A stretch of DNA of 64,000 bases from Niastella caeni (lineage in GTDB: Bacteria; Bacteroidota; Bacteroidia; Chitinophagales; Chitinophagaceae): the NCBI RefSeq assembly GCF_004834005.1, contig NZ_STFF01000001.1, positions 557,347-621,346 on the forward strand, given 5' to 3'. The notes under the pieces were generated by a model. The model was given only the letters and a program-made list of their open reading frames with translations. It was not told the DNA's origin and ran no database searches. Every line of letters starts with the position of its first letter. The stretch's first letter is position 1. A program made the position numbers and the translations under genes. Of this stretch, positions 43,777-53,339 are shown one piece after another.

Positions 43777-46700
43777 TTATTTAACCAATGTTACCGTTCC
43801 CCGGGCCACCTTTACATCCTCCCCTTCCAACTGGTATTTACACATCCAAACAAACACGCTGGCGCCCTGGGTATTGGGTCCGTTGCGGCCATCCCAACCC
43901 TTTTTCGGATCAGTAGAATAATACAGTCGCTGTCCCCACCGGTTGTAAATGGAAAACTCGTATGCTTTTATATTGCCCAATAATGTTGGCTTGAACACAT
44001 CATTCTTCCCATCGCCATTAGGCGTAAAACCTGATGGCACATACAAGCCCATAAGGCAATCCTTAGGTTGAATAAGTACGGTATCGATGCCTGTACAGTT
44101 ATGTACATCTGTTACCTGCAACCAATACATACCGGTCGGGCTCACTGTTATAACGGGAGAAATAGCGCCATTGCTCCATAAGTATTTATTGAATGACCGG
44201 AAAGGTTTTACATCCAATTTTACATAAGAGCAGATAATGGTATCGGCAGGAAGAAATTTTGACGGCGAAGCTAATAAGCGGTTAATCTCTAATGTATCGC
44301 TGTCAATGCAACGATTATTATCGGTAACCCTTACATAGTACTTGCCCAGACCGGTCACGGTTATGGAAGAAGCGGTTTCGCCATTCTGCCATAAATAAGA
44401 AGCGAAATTACCGGCCTGCAAAGTGCGCGTACTGCCTTCACAAAGCGTATTATTATTTCCCAACTCAACATCCGGATTATTAAATACATTTATCCTGATG
44501 GTATCTCCCGATTTACATCCTTCGTTTGTTGTTGCAATTACAGCATAATTTCCTGTGGCGCCAACTGCAAGCGTTTGGGCGCTGGTTCCGCCGCTCCATT
44601 GATATTGAGCAAAACCTGCACCGGCATCCAATACCACGTTATTACCCATACAGATACCCGTATCACGGCCCAGGTTCACAGGCAACGAATGATATACCGA
44701 AATATTTATAGTGTCATACGCAAAACAGCCTGGTGTTTTTTCAGCCATTATCGTGTAGGTAGTATCGGTGAGCGGATTAACTATAGCCACCTGTGTATTG
44801 GCGCCACTGATATTATAAGCAGGGCCCCAGCTATAATTTATAAACCCGGCAGGCGCCTGCAGGCGCAGCGTATCATTATTACATTTTGTTCTATCGGGCC
44901 CAACATAAAAAGGAATAGGAGGCGCCTGTGTAACATAGATCGTATCGCTCAATATATTGCTGCACGAATCAGTTACTTCCACCCAATATTTCCCCGGCTG
45001 GATTACCTGTAGCAATGAGTCGGTGCTGCCATCCTGCCATTTGTAAGTAAAGAATTTCGGACCGGCACGCAGGGTAGTTGTATTCTGCGGACAGATCTGC
45101 TGATCAGGGCCAAGGTTCAACGGCGGCGTTTTGCTTGCGGCAATAACCACAATAGAGTCCTGCACCGGGGTACAGCTTAAAGGATTGGTTGCATAGATCA
45201 CATACCTGCCAAAAGCCGGAAAGCGAACAGTGACCGAAGTACCGGTTTGCGAAAGCGTTTGTACGTTTGACGGGATCGTCCATTGAGTAGGTTGCCCGCA
45301 GGACTTGTTCTTATGCGTTACATACGTATAGGTATTGGTCAAATTACAGATAGACCGCTGACCGCTTAGCTTCAAATAGCTGCACGAATCAACGTAATCA
45401 GGACATTTAAAACGCATTTCCGGAAAGAAGGGCTCCCAGGGAATGTTGATGCCTGAAACGGTGAAAGCAGCATTCCTGTCAATCGTCCATTGAGTAGGTT
45501 GAACTGTAACAGGTATGGCAGGCGATACAAACTGCTGCCTGGTAAACCAGCAATTGGTGGTCGTATTGCTACCGGATGAATCTATTACTTTCAGTGACAT
45601 CAACCAACCGAGACCATTTGCATTTAATGCGCTTCCTATTTCATCGCCGCCTAATGCATAACCGTCTTTAGGCGCTGATGCGTTAAAATAAAACCTCGGC
45701 GCGCCGGCGCCGCCATGTGTTTCTACCCATTCCGCTTTATAGGTAGAATCAAATTTCACCATTCGGTTACCATAAGAGATATAAGGTTGCAGACTTAACG
45801 AGTGCGTACCGGAAGAAAGCAGGTAAAATGTTTTACCGGAGCGAACGAGATGGCTGCCACTTGAATTGTAAGGCCCGACAAGAGAATTGGGCGCATATGA
45901 TTCGCCAACCGCCTTTGCCAATAGTACCTGACCCGACGTATCGATGCGCATCAAACCTCCCAATGAAGGCGTATTAACCAGGTTGGTGCCAACGCCAAGA
46001 TTAATGATCAGGGTTGAATCGACACTTATTATTTCCCGCAGGTTCATGGTACCGGAAGATTGCTCATACTTTTTCGTCCATACAGTTTGGCCATTATTGT
46101 AATCCATCTTGGTAAGCAATCCGTCATAATGATAAGAGTCTGACCCAATAGTACCACCTATGTACAGGAAGTTATCCTTTATGGCTATATCCTGAAATAT
46201 GCCGTTTACATTTTGAAAATAGGCAATCTCTTTTTGCCAGATGATCCCTCCTGCACTGTTTAACCTGATCACTGCCCATTGAGCGCCGCCATAGGGAATG
46301 CCAGTCACCACTACGCCGCCATCGGGCATCGCTTCCATGCCGCGACTGAATAAAGCAGTGCCGTTTGCATCCATCAACATTTCGGCCCATAGCAGATTTC
46401 CGTTTGCATCAATTTTGGCAATAAACCGTTTATAGTCAACTTCACCCATTAGAAAAAACCCGCCACCAGCCGCCTCCTTTACCATATTAATTACCGATGA
46501 GTACATCGTATTGGAGGGCATTTTCCGGCTCCATTCAACGCAACCTTCCTGCTTTGTTCTGATCAACATAGCCTGTTGCATTTCGTTATAATACCAGTAA
46601 TAGTACCGGAAGCCCGCCATTAAATAGCCACCGCCATTTACAGCAATCAGGCCGGTTATATCATGGGTACGCTCCCCATAACCGTATAGCCTTCTTGAAT

Positions 46701-47043
46701 TATCTGCAGCGGTGGGGAAAGTGCCGGGATAGAAATAATAAGCAACAGCCGTATCGGTACAGGTGCCATTATAAGCAACCAGTTTCACCGTGGTAAGCCC
46801 TGGCGCAAATCCCGTAGTAACGGGCGTGTTCATGGGATACTGGTAAGGTTCAAAAATCAGGCGATAATCGGTGGCATTGATGCTGGCGCTGGAAAAACTG
46901 ACGCCGGTAGGAACTGTAATAACGGAGTCATTGCCCGGTACAAGCACCGCTTTTACACCACATGGATTGGTGTTTTGTCCGTAAATAGCAACTGTAAAAA
47001 CCAGGAAAAAATATAGAATGCAGGCAATTATTTTTCTACACAT
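43777..47043 (-). CDS. giant T9SS type-B cargo protein with Ig-like repeats
   Basis: The 1088-aa protein has a signal peptide (IIACILYFFLVFTVAIYGQ) and an N-terminal half of propeller-like WD/kelch-type text (GYLMAGFRYYYWYY, GGVVVTGIPYGGAQWAVIRLN). It continues with about five Ig/PKD-like repeats marked by (L/V)G-D and C-x-(N/G) (LGPDQQICPQNTTTLRAGPKF, VGPDRTKCNNDTLRLQAP, LGRDTGICMGNNVVLDAGAG). The end, VPSGFTPNGDGKNDVFKPTL and YNRWGQRLYYSTDPKKGWDG, is the gliding-motility C-terminal type-B sorting signal of the type IX secretion system. It would be exported to the cell surface. Function of the cargo part is unknown. Confidence 0.88.
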   Translation of the reverse strand: MCRKIIACILYFFLVFTVAIYGQNTNPCGVKAVLVPGNDSVITVPTGVSFSSASINATDYRLIFEPYQYPMNTPVTTGFAPGLTTVKLVAYNGTCTDTAVAYYFYPGTFPTAADNSRRLYGYGERTHDITGLIAVNGGGYLMAGFRYYYWYYNEMQQAMLIRTKQEGCVEWSRKMPSNTMYSSVINMVKEAAGGGFFLMGEVDYKRFIAKIDANGNLLWAEMLMDANGTALFSRGMEAMPDGGVVVTGIPYGGAQWAVIRLNSAGGIIWQKEIAYFQNVNGIFQDIAIKDNFLYIGGTIGSDSYHYDGLLTKMDYNNGQTVWTKKYEQSSGTMNLREIISVDSTLIINLGVGTNLVNTPSLGGLMRIDTSGQVLLAKAVGESYAPNSLVGPYNSSGSHLVRSGKTFYLLSSGTHSLSLQPYISYGNRMVKFDSTYKAEWVETHGGAGAPRFYFNASAPKDGYALGGDEIGSALNANGLGWLMSLKVIDSSGSNTTTNCWFTRQQFVSPAIPVTVQPTQWTIDRNAAFTVSGINIPWEPFFPEMRFKCPDYVDSCSYLKLSGQRSICNLTNTYTYVTHKNKSCGQPTQWTIPSNVQTLSQTGTSVTVRFPAFGRYVIYATNPLSCTPVQDSIVVIAASKTPPLNLGPDQQICPQNTTTLRAGPKFFTYKWQDGSTDSLLQVIQPGKYWVEVTDSCSNILSDTIYVTQAPPIPFYVGPDRTKCNNDTLRLQAPAGFINYSWGPAYNISGANTQVAIVNPLTDTTYTIMAEKTPGCFAYDTINISVYHSLPVNLGRDTGICMGNNVVLDAGAGFAQYQWSGGTSAQTLAVGATGNYAVIATTNEGCKSGDTIRINVFNNPDVELGNNNTLCEGSTRTLQAGNFASYLWQNGETASSITVTGLGKYYVRVTDNNRCIDSDTLEINRLLASPSKFLPADTIICSYVKLDVKPFRSFNKYLWSNGAISPVITVSPTGMYWLQVTDVHNCTGIDTVLIQPKDCLMGLYVPSGFTPNGDGKNDVFKPTLLGNIKAYEFSIYNRWGQRLYYSTDPKKGWDGRNGPNTQGASVFVWMCKYQLEGEDVKVARGTVTLVK

Positions 47044-47478
47044 AACAAGGGATAGCAGGCTTTGGGTTTTTGGTTATGTAAAAATATACAATGAGGACAG
47101 ATTATACAAAAGACCGCAATTAACCACCCATACATCAATGTTAAAAAATATTCACCCCTCAAAGCCCTGGTACAACAAATTGATATTTAAAATAATAAAA
47201 GTCCCCCATCGCTGCTTTTGACATATTGGTACATGCTAGATTATACTATTCTCTAAGGGTAAACGTTTATTATATGGATCACCGCTGCTATTGTTAACTT
47301 AAAAGCCAACGTCGCATCATGAAAAATTTATTCTACCCAGGTGAAAGTTGATCATTCACCAAGCCGCCCACCTAAAACTAGTCTTCATTTTAGCTTTTAT
47401 CACAACCCGTGTAAGTTGATCTTATTCGCCTGTAAGTAAACTTACATCCAATTCGCATGCTCTGTCATTAGCCCCCTG
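47044..47478. other. intergenic with AAGTTGATC repeats (IS-end-like)
   Basis: There is no gene in this 435-bp stretch. Two copies of (G)TGAAAGTTGATCATTC / TGTAAGTTGATCTTATTC (47341-47356, 47410-47427), one of them inside a GGTGAA/TTCACC palindrome (47340-47360), resemble the repeated inner words of IS21-type ends. A GH10 fragment begins right after. Confidence 0.35.
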
Positions 47479-47816
47479 ATGAAAATGGCGCGGCTGGGAC
47501 TGTTGGAAAGAATTACGGAGCTGGATATTAGTGTTAACCTGAGAAGCCAGACAAACCCTCAAACTGCCAACTTCGTTATTTCACCAACCATGTTGCCGCA
47601 ACAGGCAGCTAAATTTAAATATGTGGCAGAGTCAACCATCCGCAATGTGCCCGAAGCACAACGGTACGGTATAACTATATGGGGGGTGAGCGACGCAGAT
47701 TCGTGGTTACGCAACCGGTTGCCGTTTCACACGAAAGATTATCCGCTGTATGGGATGAGAACTATAACAAGAAAGAAGCATACACAGAATTCAATGCCGG
47801 CTTACAATTGAAATAA
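47479..47816 (+). pseudogene. GH10 endo-xylanase remnant, 5'-truncated and frameshifted
   Basis: The translation LLERITELDISVNLRSQ, AAKFKYVAESTIRNVPEAQRYGITIWGVSDADSWLRN is the C-terminal third of a GH10 xylanase, including the nucleophile Glu region (ITELDI) and the WGVSDADSW motif. After DYPL the frame breaks: reading continues in the +1 frame as WDENYNKKEAYTEFNAGLQLK to a stop at 47816, which is the normal GH10 end. One base seems lost near 47731. The N-terminal two-thirds, with the acid/base Glu, is missing. The gene is dead. A terminator still follows at 47902. Confidence 0.85.
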
Positions 47817-47901
47817 TTATAGCAGATGGTGTACATACGGTAGGGGTTAAATATAGCCGGCCTTTGAGGGAGTTGACAACATTAAAGGCAGCTATAATCA
47901 G

Positions 47902-47934
47902 GGGTGTACCAGATTTGGTACACCCTCTTTTTTT
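47902..47934 (+). terminator. intrinsic terminator after the GH10 remnant
   Basis: A 10-bp perfect stem (GGGTGTACCA/TGGTACACCC, loop GATT) is followed by TCTTTTTTT. It is probably the original terminator of the xylanase gene. Confidence 0.85.
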
Positions 47935-48057
47935 ATGGCACCTGATGATGAAGTTGGGGGTATTCCGGAGCTTACCTGCATTCCTTTCGGCTTACAACTT
48001 ACAGCTTTTGGTTTACAATCACTTATTATTTCAAGAGGCATAATTTCAAATTAATTA

Positions 48058-48086
48058 TTGTTTTACGATAATTAATTATACATTTA
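48058..48086 (+). promoter_or_regulatory. promoter of the DUF2975/Xre/ABC operon
   Basis: TTG at 48058-48060 and TACATTTA at 48079-48086 are 18 bp apart and match the Bacteroidota TTG / TAnnTTTG pattern with one mismatch. The start point would be about 17 nt before the DUF2975 ATG. Confidence 0.45.
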
Positions 48087-48108
48087 CAGCATAAAATTAA
48101 ATTCTGCA

Positions 48109-48624
48109 ATGAATTCTGTTAAGGTCGTTTCCAAAATATTGTACTATATCGCCCGGGTTTTATCCTTTTTTTACTTTGTCTGCGTTGCGCTTTCGCTGCT
48201 GGCATTAACCACTACCTGGGGATTGCACATCAGGGAAGGCGGAAAATATTTTTCAGTAAACTATCCTTTTACAAATACGCATTTTTTAAATGGCGACTAT
48301 AATATTATCTATATCATCTTTTTCTTTTTGCTGCCAATAAGTTTGTATGGGTTGTTCTTCTTATTACTTGGTAACGTGTTTAAAGTGTTTTTTCAACCAC
48401 GGCTGTTCACCAGTTATGGCGTACAAAAATTGCGTTTGTTTTATCTGGCCAATTGCATCATTCCTGGCCTGATGGTGTTAGTCACCAGTTTCTTTGCGGA
48501 GTTCGAATCAGAAGCGATGGTGCTGGTGGTGTTGCATTTCACATTGGGTGTGTTTGCTTACTTTTTAGCCGCCATTTTCAAACAGGGAGTAAAATTGCAA
48601 AACGAACAAGACCTATACATATAG
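48109..48624 (+). CDS. DUF2975-type four-helix membrane protein
   Basis: The 171-aa protein has four membrane segments (VLSFFYFVCVALSLLALT, IYIIFFFLLPISLYGLFFLLL, LRLFYLANCIIPGLMVLVTSFF, LVVLHFTLGVFAYFLAAIF). The closing motif FKQGVKLQNEQDLYI is the DUF2975 signature (KEG..LQ.EqDLTI). It is followed 2 bp later by a small Xre regulator, the constant partner of this family. Function unknown; the pair probably senses or controls something at the membrane. Confidence 0.87.
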   Translation: MNSVKVVSKILYYIARVLSFFYFVCVALSLLALTTTWGLHIREGGKYFSVNYPFTNTHFLNGDYNIIYIIFFFLLPISLYGLFFLLLGNVFKVFFQPRLFTSYGVQKLRLFYLANCIIPGLMVLVTSFFAEFESEAMVLVVLHFTLGVFAYFLAAIFKQGVKLQNEQDLYI

Positions 48625-48626
48625 CC

Positions 48627-48839
48627 ATGCCAATAGTAGTAAATATAGATGTAATGCTGGCAAAGCGAAAAATGCAAAGCAAGGAATTGGCTGAAACACT
48701 CGGCATTACACAAGCGAATTTATCCATCTTAAAAACGGGAAAAGCAAAAGGCATCCGCTTTGATACATTAGAGGCGATCTGCAAAGCGCTGGATTGCCAA
48801 CCGGGCGACATCCTGGAGTTTGTGCCCGACAAAGAATAA
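48627..48839 (+). CDS. small Xre-family regulator (YozG-like)
   Basis: The 70-aa protein starts at the ATG at 48627, 2 bp after the DUF2975 stop. A longer frame from 48453 is only a shadow of that gene. It is nearly all helix-turn-helix: IVVNIDVMLAKRKMQSKELAETLGITQANLSILKTGKAKGIRFDTLEAICKALDCQPGDILEF, the pattern of DUF2975-associated regulators. It likely binds the operon promoter. Confidence 0.9.
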   Translation: MPIVVNIDVMLAKRKMQSKELAETLGITQANLSILKTGKAKGIRFDTLEAICKALDCQPGDILEFVPDKE

Positions 48840-48920
48840 ATCACGTACATAAAAACTGGTCTTAAAAAAACGCCATTAAATGGCGAAGGGAAAGCTATTG
48901 CCTGAAAAAAAGAAAACATC

Positions 48921-49802
48921 ATGAACACATTACAAATTAAAAATCTTTCTAAAACCTACGCCAACGGTGTAAAGGCGCTCGATAACCTTTCGCTGGAAAT
49001 TGGCAATGGGATGTTTGGCTTGTTAGGGCCGAATGGAGCGGGCAAATCAACCCTGATGAAAACGATTGCCGGCTTGCAGTCGGCCGATCATGGCGAAATC
49101 ATTTTCAATGGAGAAAATATTTTGCAGAACCCGCTGTTCATCAAAAAACAATTAGGTTACCTGCCGCAGGATTTTGGCGTGTACCCAAAACTTTCTGCCT
49201 TTCAATTGCTGGAACATCTTGCCGTGTTGAAAGGCGTACCTAAAAACGAAAGAAAGGAACAGATTCTCGCGCTGTTGCAAAAAGTAAATCTATACGAGCA
49301 CCGCAACAGTGAAGTGCATAGTTTTTCCGGTGGTATGCGCCAGCGCTTTGGCATTGCACAGGTATTACTGGGCAATCCGCAGATCATTATTGTAGATGAA
49401 CCCACTGCCGGTCTTGACCCCGAAGAAAGAAACCGCTTTAATAACCTGTTGAGCGAAATAGGAGAACAGTTAATTGTTATCCTCTCCACCCATTTGGTGG
49501 AAGATGTGCGGAGCCTTTGTTCACAAATGGCTATTATCAATAAAGGTTGTTTAATTGCCAGTGGCGCGCCTGCGCAATTCATCGAACAATTAGCCGGAAC
49601 CATCTGGAGCAAAACCATTGATAAAAAAGACTGGCAACGGTATGCAGACAATTACCGCATCATTACTTCGCAGTTAAATGCCGGCCGGTTGAACATCCAT
49701 GTTCATGCAACTACCCAACCAGGTAACGGTTTTACAGCAGTAGTTCCCGCGCTTGAAGATGTTTATTTCACTCAACTTGTAAATGCGCCACAACATGTTT
49801 AA
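48921..49802 (+). CDS. ABC transporter ATP-binding protein
   Basis: The 293-aa ATPase has Walker A GLLGPNGAGKSTLMKTIAG, Q-loop YLPQDFGVYPKL, signature HSFSGGMRQRFGIAQVLLG, Walker B IIIVDEPTAGLDPEERN and switch STHLVEDV. It is of the ABC-2 type. Its last codons overlap the start of the ABC-M1 permease gene by 8 bp (ATGTTTAA), so the two are translationally coupled. Confidence 0.93.
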   Translation: MNTLQIKNLSKTYANGVKALDNLSLEIGNGMFGLLGPNGAGKSTLMKTIAGLQSADHGEIIFNGENILQNPLFIKKQLGYLPQDFGVYPKLSAFQLLEHLAVLKGVPKNERKEQILALLQKVNLYEHRNSEVHSFSGGMRQRFGIAQVLLGNPQIIIVDEPTAGLDPEERNRFNNLLSEIGEQLIVILSTHLVEDVRSLCSQMAIINKGCLIASGAPAQFIEQLAGTIWSKTIDKKDWQRYADNYRIITSQLNAGRLNIHVHATTQPGNGFTAVVPALEDVYFTQLVNAPQHV

Positions 49803-52800
49803 AGAATACTTTTTTTCAGAATCCCGGTTTTACTTCCGCAAATGGTGGTTCTATGGCCTGTTGTTAGCCTTTTTGTCATTGGGATTATTAACCAGCCAGG
49901 TGGCTAATTTTTCATTCCCGGGTCTTTATGTCAACTCGCCCTGGGTGTTAATGTATATCATAGGGCTTTTATCACTCCTTAATATTTTCATCATTACCAT
50001 TCTCGCTGCACAAATCTTATTCAGGGAGAAAGACAGCCAGTTCGACGCCATTCTATATGCAACGCCCATGTGTAAAAGCCATTTCCTATTCAGTCGCTTT
50101 ACACTCATTGTAGTTGTTACGTTGTTATGCTTTCTACTCTTACTTTCCGGACTAATGATGGGCCACCTGTTACGTGGAAATGATCCAGAAAAGTATACGT
50201 CCTTTCACCTGCTGAATTACCTGCATCCGTTTGTGGTATTGGTGTTGCCGAATGCATTCCTTTGCGCAGCGATTGTTTGTACAGTGGCCTGGCTAACCCG
50301 GAACAAGCTCATTATGTATTTGTCAGGATTAGCTATTTATATTTTCTACATGGTGGGATCTTTGTTTTCCAACTCACCGTTATTTGCCGGCGCCTCCCCA
50401 CCCTCATCAACAGCAATGGCACTGGCCGCTAAATTAGATCCTTTTGGTTTGGCTGCCTTTTTAGAACAAACACAGTATTGGCCAGTGCAGCTTCGTAATA
50501 CACAATTGATTGAAGGGAAAGGCAATTTCTTATTCAATCGCTTATGGGTAATTATTTTTTCCCTGATTGTACTTTTTATTAGCTACAGCAGTTATCGTTT
50601 CAGGGAAGGGAAAAAAGAAAAAGCAAAAAAGAAGGTTATAGCAAACGAGAAAAGCACAATAGCCATTGACTACAAACCAGTAGCCAGCAGTTATTCAAAC
50701 ACCGCCTATAGCCTTACAACCTTTTTGAGTTTTGTAAAACTGGATATCCGTTTCATAGTAAAAAGCATCTCATTTATCCTGATGCTCATTTTATGGGCTT
50801 TCTTTTTAGGTATGGAAATATACAGCGACATTGATGGCGGCATCCGATTACCGCAGCGATATGCCACCTCGGGCTTAATGGTAAAAAACATCATTGGTAC
50901 TTTTCCATTCTTTAGTATAGTGGTATTATTATTTTATAGTGTGGAAATGCTTTGGCGCAGCCGCCAGGTTAAAGTAGCGCCAATGGAACGAACCACACCG
51001 GTTAGCGAAGCCATTATCCTTGGCGCCAAGTGGACAGCTTTGGCTATAGTACCGATCTTATTAATTGTTTTCTGCATCCTGATCGGTATAGCCTTTCAAT
51101 TGTTATATCACTATCCGTTTATAGACTTTGGCGCATACGCTTCTTTATTTTTTGTATTGGGCGTACCGGCATTATTGTATGCAAGTATCATCGTGAGCAT
51201 ACAGGCAATGGTAAGAAAAAAGTATGCAGGACTGGTAGTAGCCGCATTATTCCTGTTGATCACCAATTCACCTGTAGGAAGTAAGCTGGGACTGGCTCAT
51301 CCCCTGTTTCGCTTTGCCAGATCATTTGTGGGGTATTATTCAGATATGAATGGGTATGGCGCTTACCTGCAGGCATTTGGCATAAAGATGTTGTATTGGC
51401 TGGCATTTACAATTATAGTGGGTATGGTGGCAGCCAGGTTGTGGGGAAATACCCGAAAAACTTCATGGATCAAAAGCAAGAAGCTGTTAAAACCTGTTGG
51501 CAAATTTGTATTTGGGTCCTGTGTTGTGTTGATGTTTATCACCGGAACAATTATCTACAATAAAACAACAATAACAACTGATGAAGATGAACTGAACTGG
51601 CAGGCGCAATACGAGCAGTGGTATAGGAAATACCAGCACATTGCTCAGCCCACGATCAGCCGTGTTCATACCAGGATAGATTTATATCCAGAGAACAATA
51701 ATTATATGGTTACGGGTGAGTATACCCTGGTAAATAAGAACCCGCAACCATTGGATAGCTTGTTATTGTATTGCAACCCGGATGTTGTTTTGCAGGATGT
51801 AAAAATTGAAAAGGCCACACTGGTGAAGAAGGACAGTGTATTTGGACATTACAGTTTTCGGTTGGCAACATCCCTGCACCCCGGAGATTCCATTACAATG
51901 CAGTTTGCGATGCATTACCGTTGGTCGCCGTTTAACCGGCATGCCGCCTTCAACGCCATTGTAGAAAATGGCGCCTTTATGCGTATTAGTCGTTATTACC
52001 CGGTATTCGGTTATCAGCCAGGCAATGAAATTGAAAACGGAACAGAGCGCAAAATAAGACAGTTAGCGGCAGCTACGCCTTTAAAAAAGCTGGAAGAAAA
52101 AGACAGCGCAGCCTACAATTATGGCTTTATACAATTCGACGCGGTCATTTCAACCAGTGGCAATCAAACGGCCATTGGTACCGGCGAGCTGAAGCGAAGC
52201 TGGAAAGAAAAAGGCAGGAACTACGTTCACTACCAATCGCCTGTTGCCATACCATTCCGCTTTGCCGTTTCATCTGCGGAATATGCCGTTAAAAAAGCCA
52301 CCCAAAACGGCATTGCCATTGAAGTGTATTATCATCCTGGTCACCATGAGAATGTTGATCATTTAATAGAAGAAGCCAAAAACACAATTGTTTATTGTGA
52401 GAAGAATTTTGGCAAATACCCTTTTAAGACCATACGCTTTGCGGAGATCTCCAGGTTTACGGAAGGCTTTAATGCTACGGCCTACCCTGCTGTCATTTTT
52501 ATGAATGAGGGCGTAACCTTTCATGCAGACTTAAGAAAAGAGAAACTGCGGGATGTGATCAATGAACTGGCAGCACATGAACTGGCGCATGAATGGTGGG
52601 GAACGGCACAGATAGCGCCGGAAGAGCGGGAAGGTTCAGTTATGCTTACCGAAACCCTGGCCATGTACACAGAACTGATGCTCTATAAAAATACACACGG
52701 CATAGAAGCGATGAAAGAAGTAGTGCATATGCATAAAGACCTTTACGAAAAAGGGAAGCCATTCGGCACTGAAGAACCATTGTACAAAGTAAAGCCAGGC

Positions 52801-53010
52801 AATATTTACCTTTCCTACAATAAAGGGCTTGTAGCCATGCACCAGTTATACGAGTTGATAGGCGAAGAAAAACTTAACCTGGCATTGAAGAACTTTATTA
52901 CAAAGTATGCTTACCCTAACCATCCACCCACTACCATTGATCTGATAAATGAGTTTTTATTGGTAAGCGACCCGGCGGTGCATAGGAAAATCAAGGGGGT
53001 GTTTATGTGA
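49795..53010 (+). CDS. ABC-2 permease fused to M1-family aminopeptidase domain
   Basis: About 1071 residues start at the ATG at 49795, inside the 8-bp overlap with the ATPase gene. The N-terminal half has about 12 membrane helices in two ABC-2 permease-like sets. The C-terminal half is an M1 peptidase-like domain with an N-terminal beta-saddle, the zinc site HELAH (928-932) and a Glu at 953. The spacing between HEXXH and this Glu is 20 residues rather than the usual 18. Such fusions are common in Bacteroidota and sit with DUF2975/Xre genes, but what they export or cleave is not known. Confidence 0.88.
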   Translation: MFKEYFFSESRFYFRKWWFYGLLLAFLSLGLLTSQVANFSFPGLYVNSPWVLMYIIGLLSLLNIFIITILAAQILFREKDSQFDAILYATPMCKSHFLFSRFTLIVVVTLLCFLLLLSGLMMGHLLRGNDPEKYTSFHLLNYLHPFVVLVLPNAFLCAAIVCTVAWLTRNKLIMYLSGLAIYIFYMVGSLFSNSPLFAGASPPSSTAMALAAKLDPFGLAAFLEQTQYWPVQLRNTQLIEGKGNFLFNRLWVIIFSLIVLFISYSSYRFREGKKEKAKKKVIANEKSTIAIDYKPVASSYSNTAYSLTTFLSFVKLDIRFIVKSISFILMLILWAFFLGMEIYSDIDGGIRLPQRYATSGLMVKNIIGTFPFFSIVVLLFYSVEMLWRSRQVKVAPMERTTPVSEAIILGAKWTALAIVPILLIVFCILIGIAFQLLYHYPFIDFGAYASLFFVLGVPALLYASIIVSIQAMVRKKYAGLVVAALFLLITNSPVGSKLGLAHPLFRFARSFVGYYSDMNGYGAYLQAFGIKMLYWLAFTIIVGMVAARLWGNTRKTSWIKSKKLLKPVGKFVFGSCVVLMFITGTIIYNKTTITTDEDELNWQAQYEQWYRKYQHIAQPTISRVHTRIDLYPENNNYMVTGEYTLVNKNPQPLDSLLLYCNPDVVLQDVKIEKATLVKKDSVFGHYSFRLATSLHPGDSITMQFAMHYRWSPFNRHAAFNAIVENGAFMRISRYYPVFGYQPGNEIENGTERKIRQLAAATPLKKLEEKDSAAYNYGFIQFDAVISTSGNQTAIGTGELKRSWKEKGRNYVHYQSPVAIPFRFAVSSAEYAVKKATQNGIAIEVYYHPGHHENVDHLIEEAKNTIVYCEKNFGKYPFKTIRFAEISRFTEGFNATAYPAVIFMNEGVTFHADLRKEKLRDVINELAAHELAHEWWGTAQIAPEEREGSVMLTETLAMYTELMLYKNTHGIEAMKEVVHMHKDLYEKGKPFGTEEPLYKVKPGNIYLSYNKGLVAMHQLYELIGEEKLNLALKNFITKYAYPNHPPTTIDLINEFLLVSDPAVHRKIKGVFM

Positions 53011-53339
53011 TGAGGGAAAAGTTTTTATTTTATTAATTTACAGTATGTTCCTATTCAAAGTAGAAGAAAGATTTATGCTGACAGGACGTGAACTTATTTT
53101 AGTATCCGGTCTTGGTGATCAAAAAGCGCACTAATACTTTTTAACTGCGTTAACGACAAGTGGCAGGCAAGAGATATCAAATGTAACAAACGTTGTTTCG
53201 ATCGGATTTGTATAAAAGAAAGTCTTTTTTGGAGAAGTTGCACAAATGCTGTTGGGGTTAATTTTGATTTCAGTAGAATGATTATCACTGCCTGGTAACT
53301 ATGGTGATTTCTAACATTGTTTGACCTAATTAAGAAAAA
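53011..53339. other. intergenic, no gene seen
   Basis: This 329-bp gap ahead of the GH31 gene has no credible coding frame. A minus-strand frame across 53094-53447 overlaps the GH31 signal sequence and looks random. The GH31 promoter must lie here, but I see no clean match. Confidence 0.4.

Noticed and set aside
48453..48626. 58-codon N-terminal extension of the Xre regulator
   Set aside because: It is an out-of-frame reading of the DUF2975 gene; the ATG at 48627 fits the 70-aa family.
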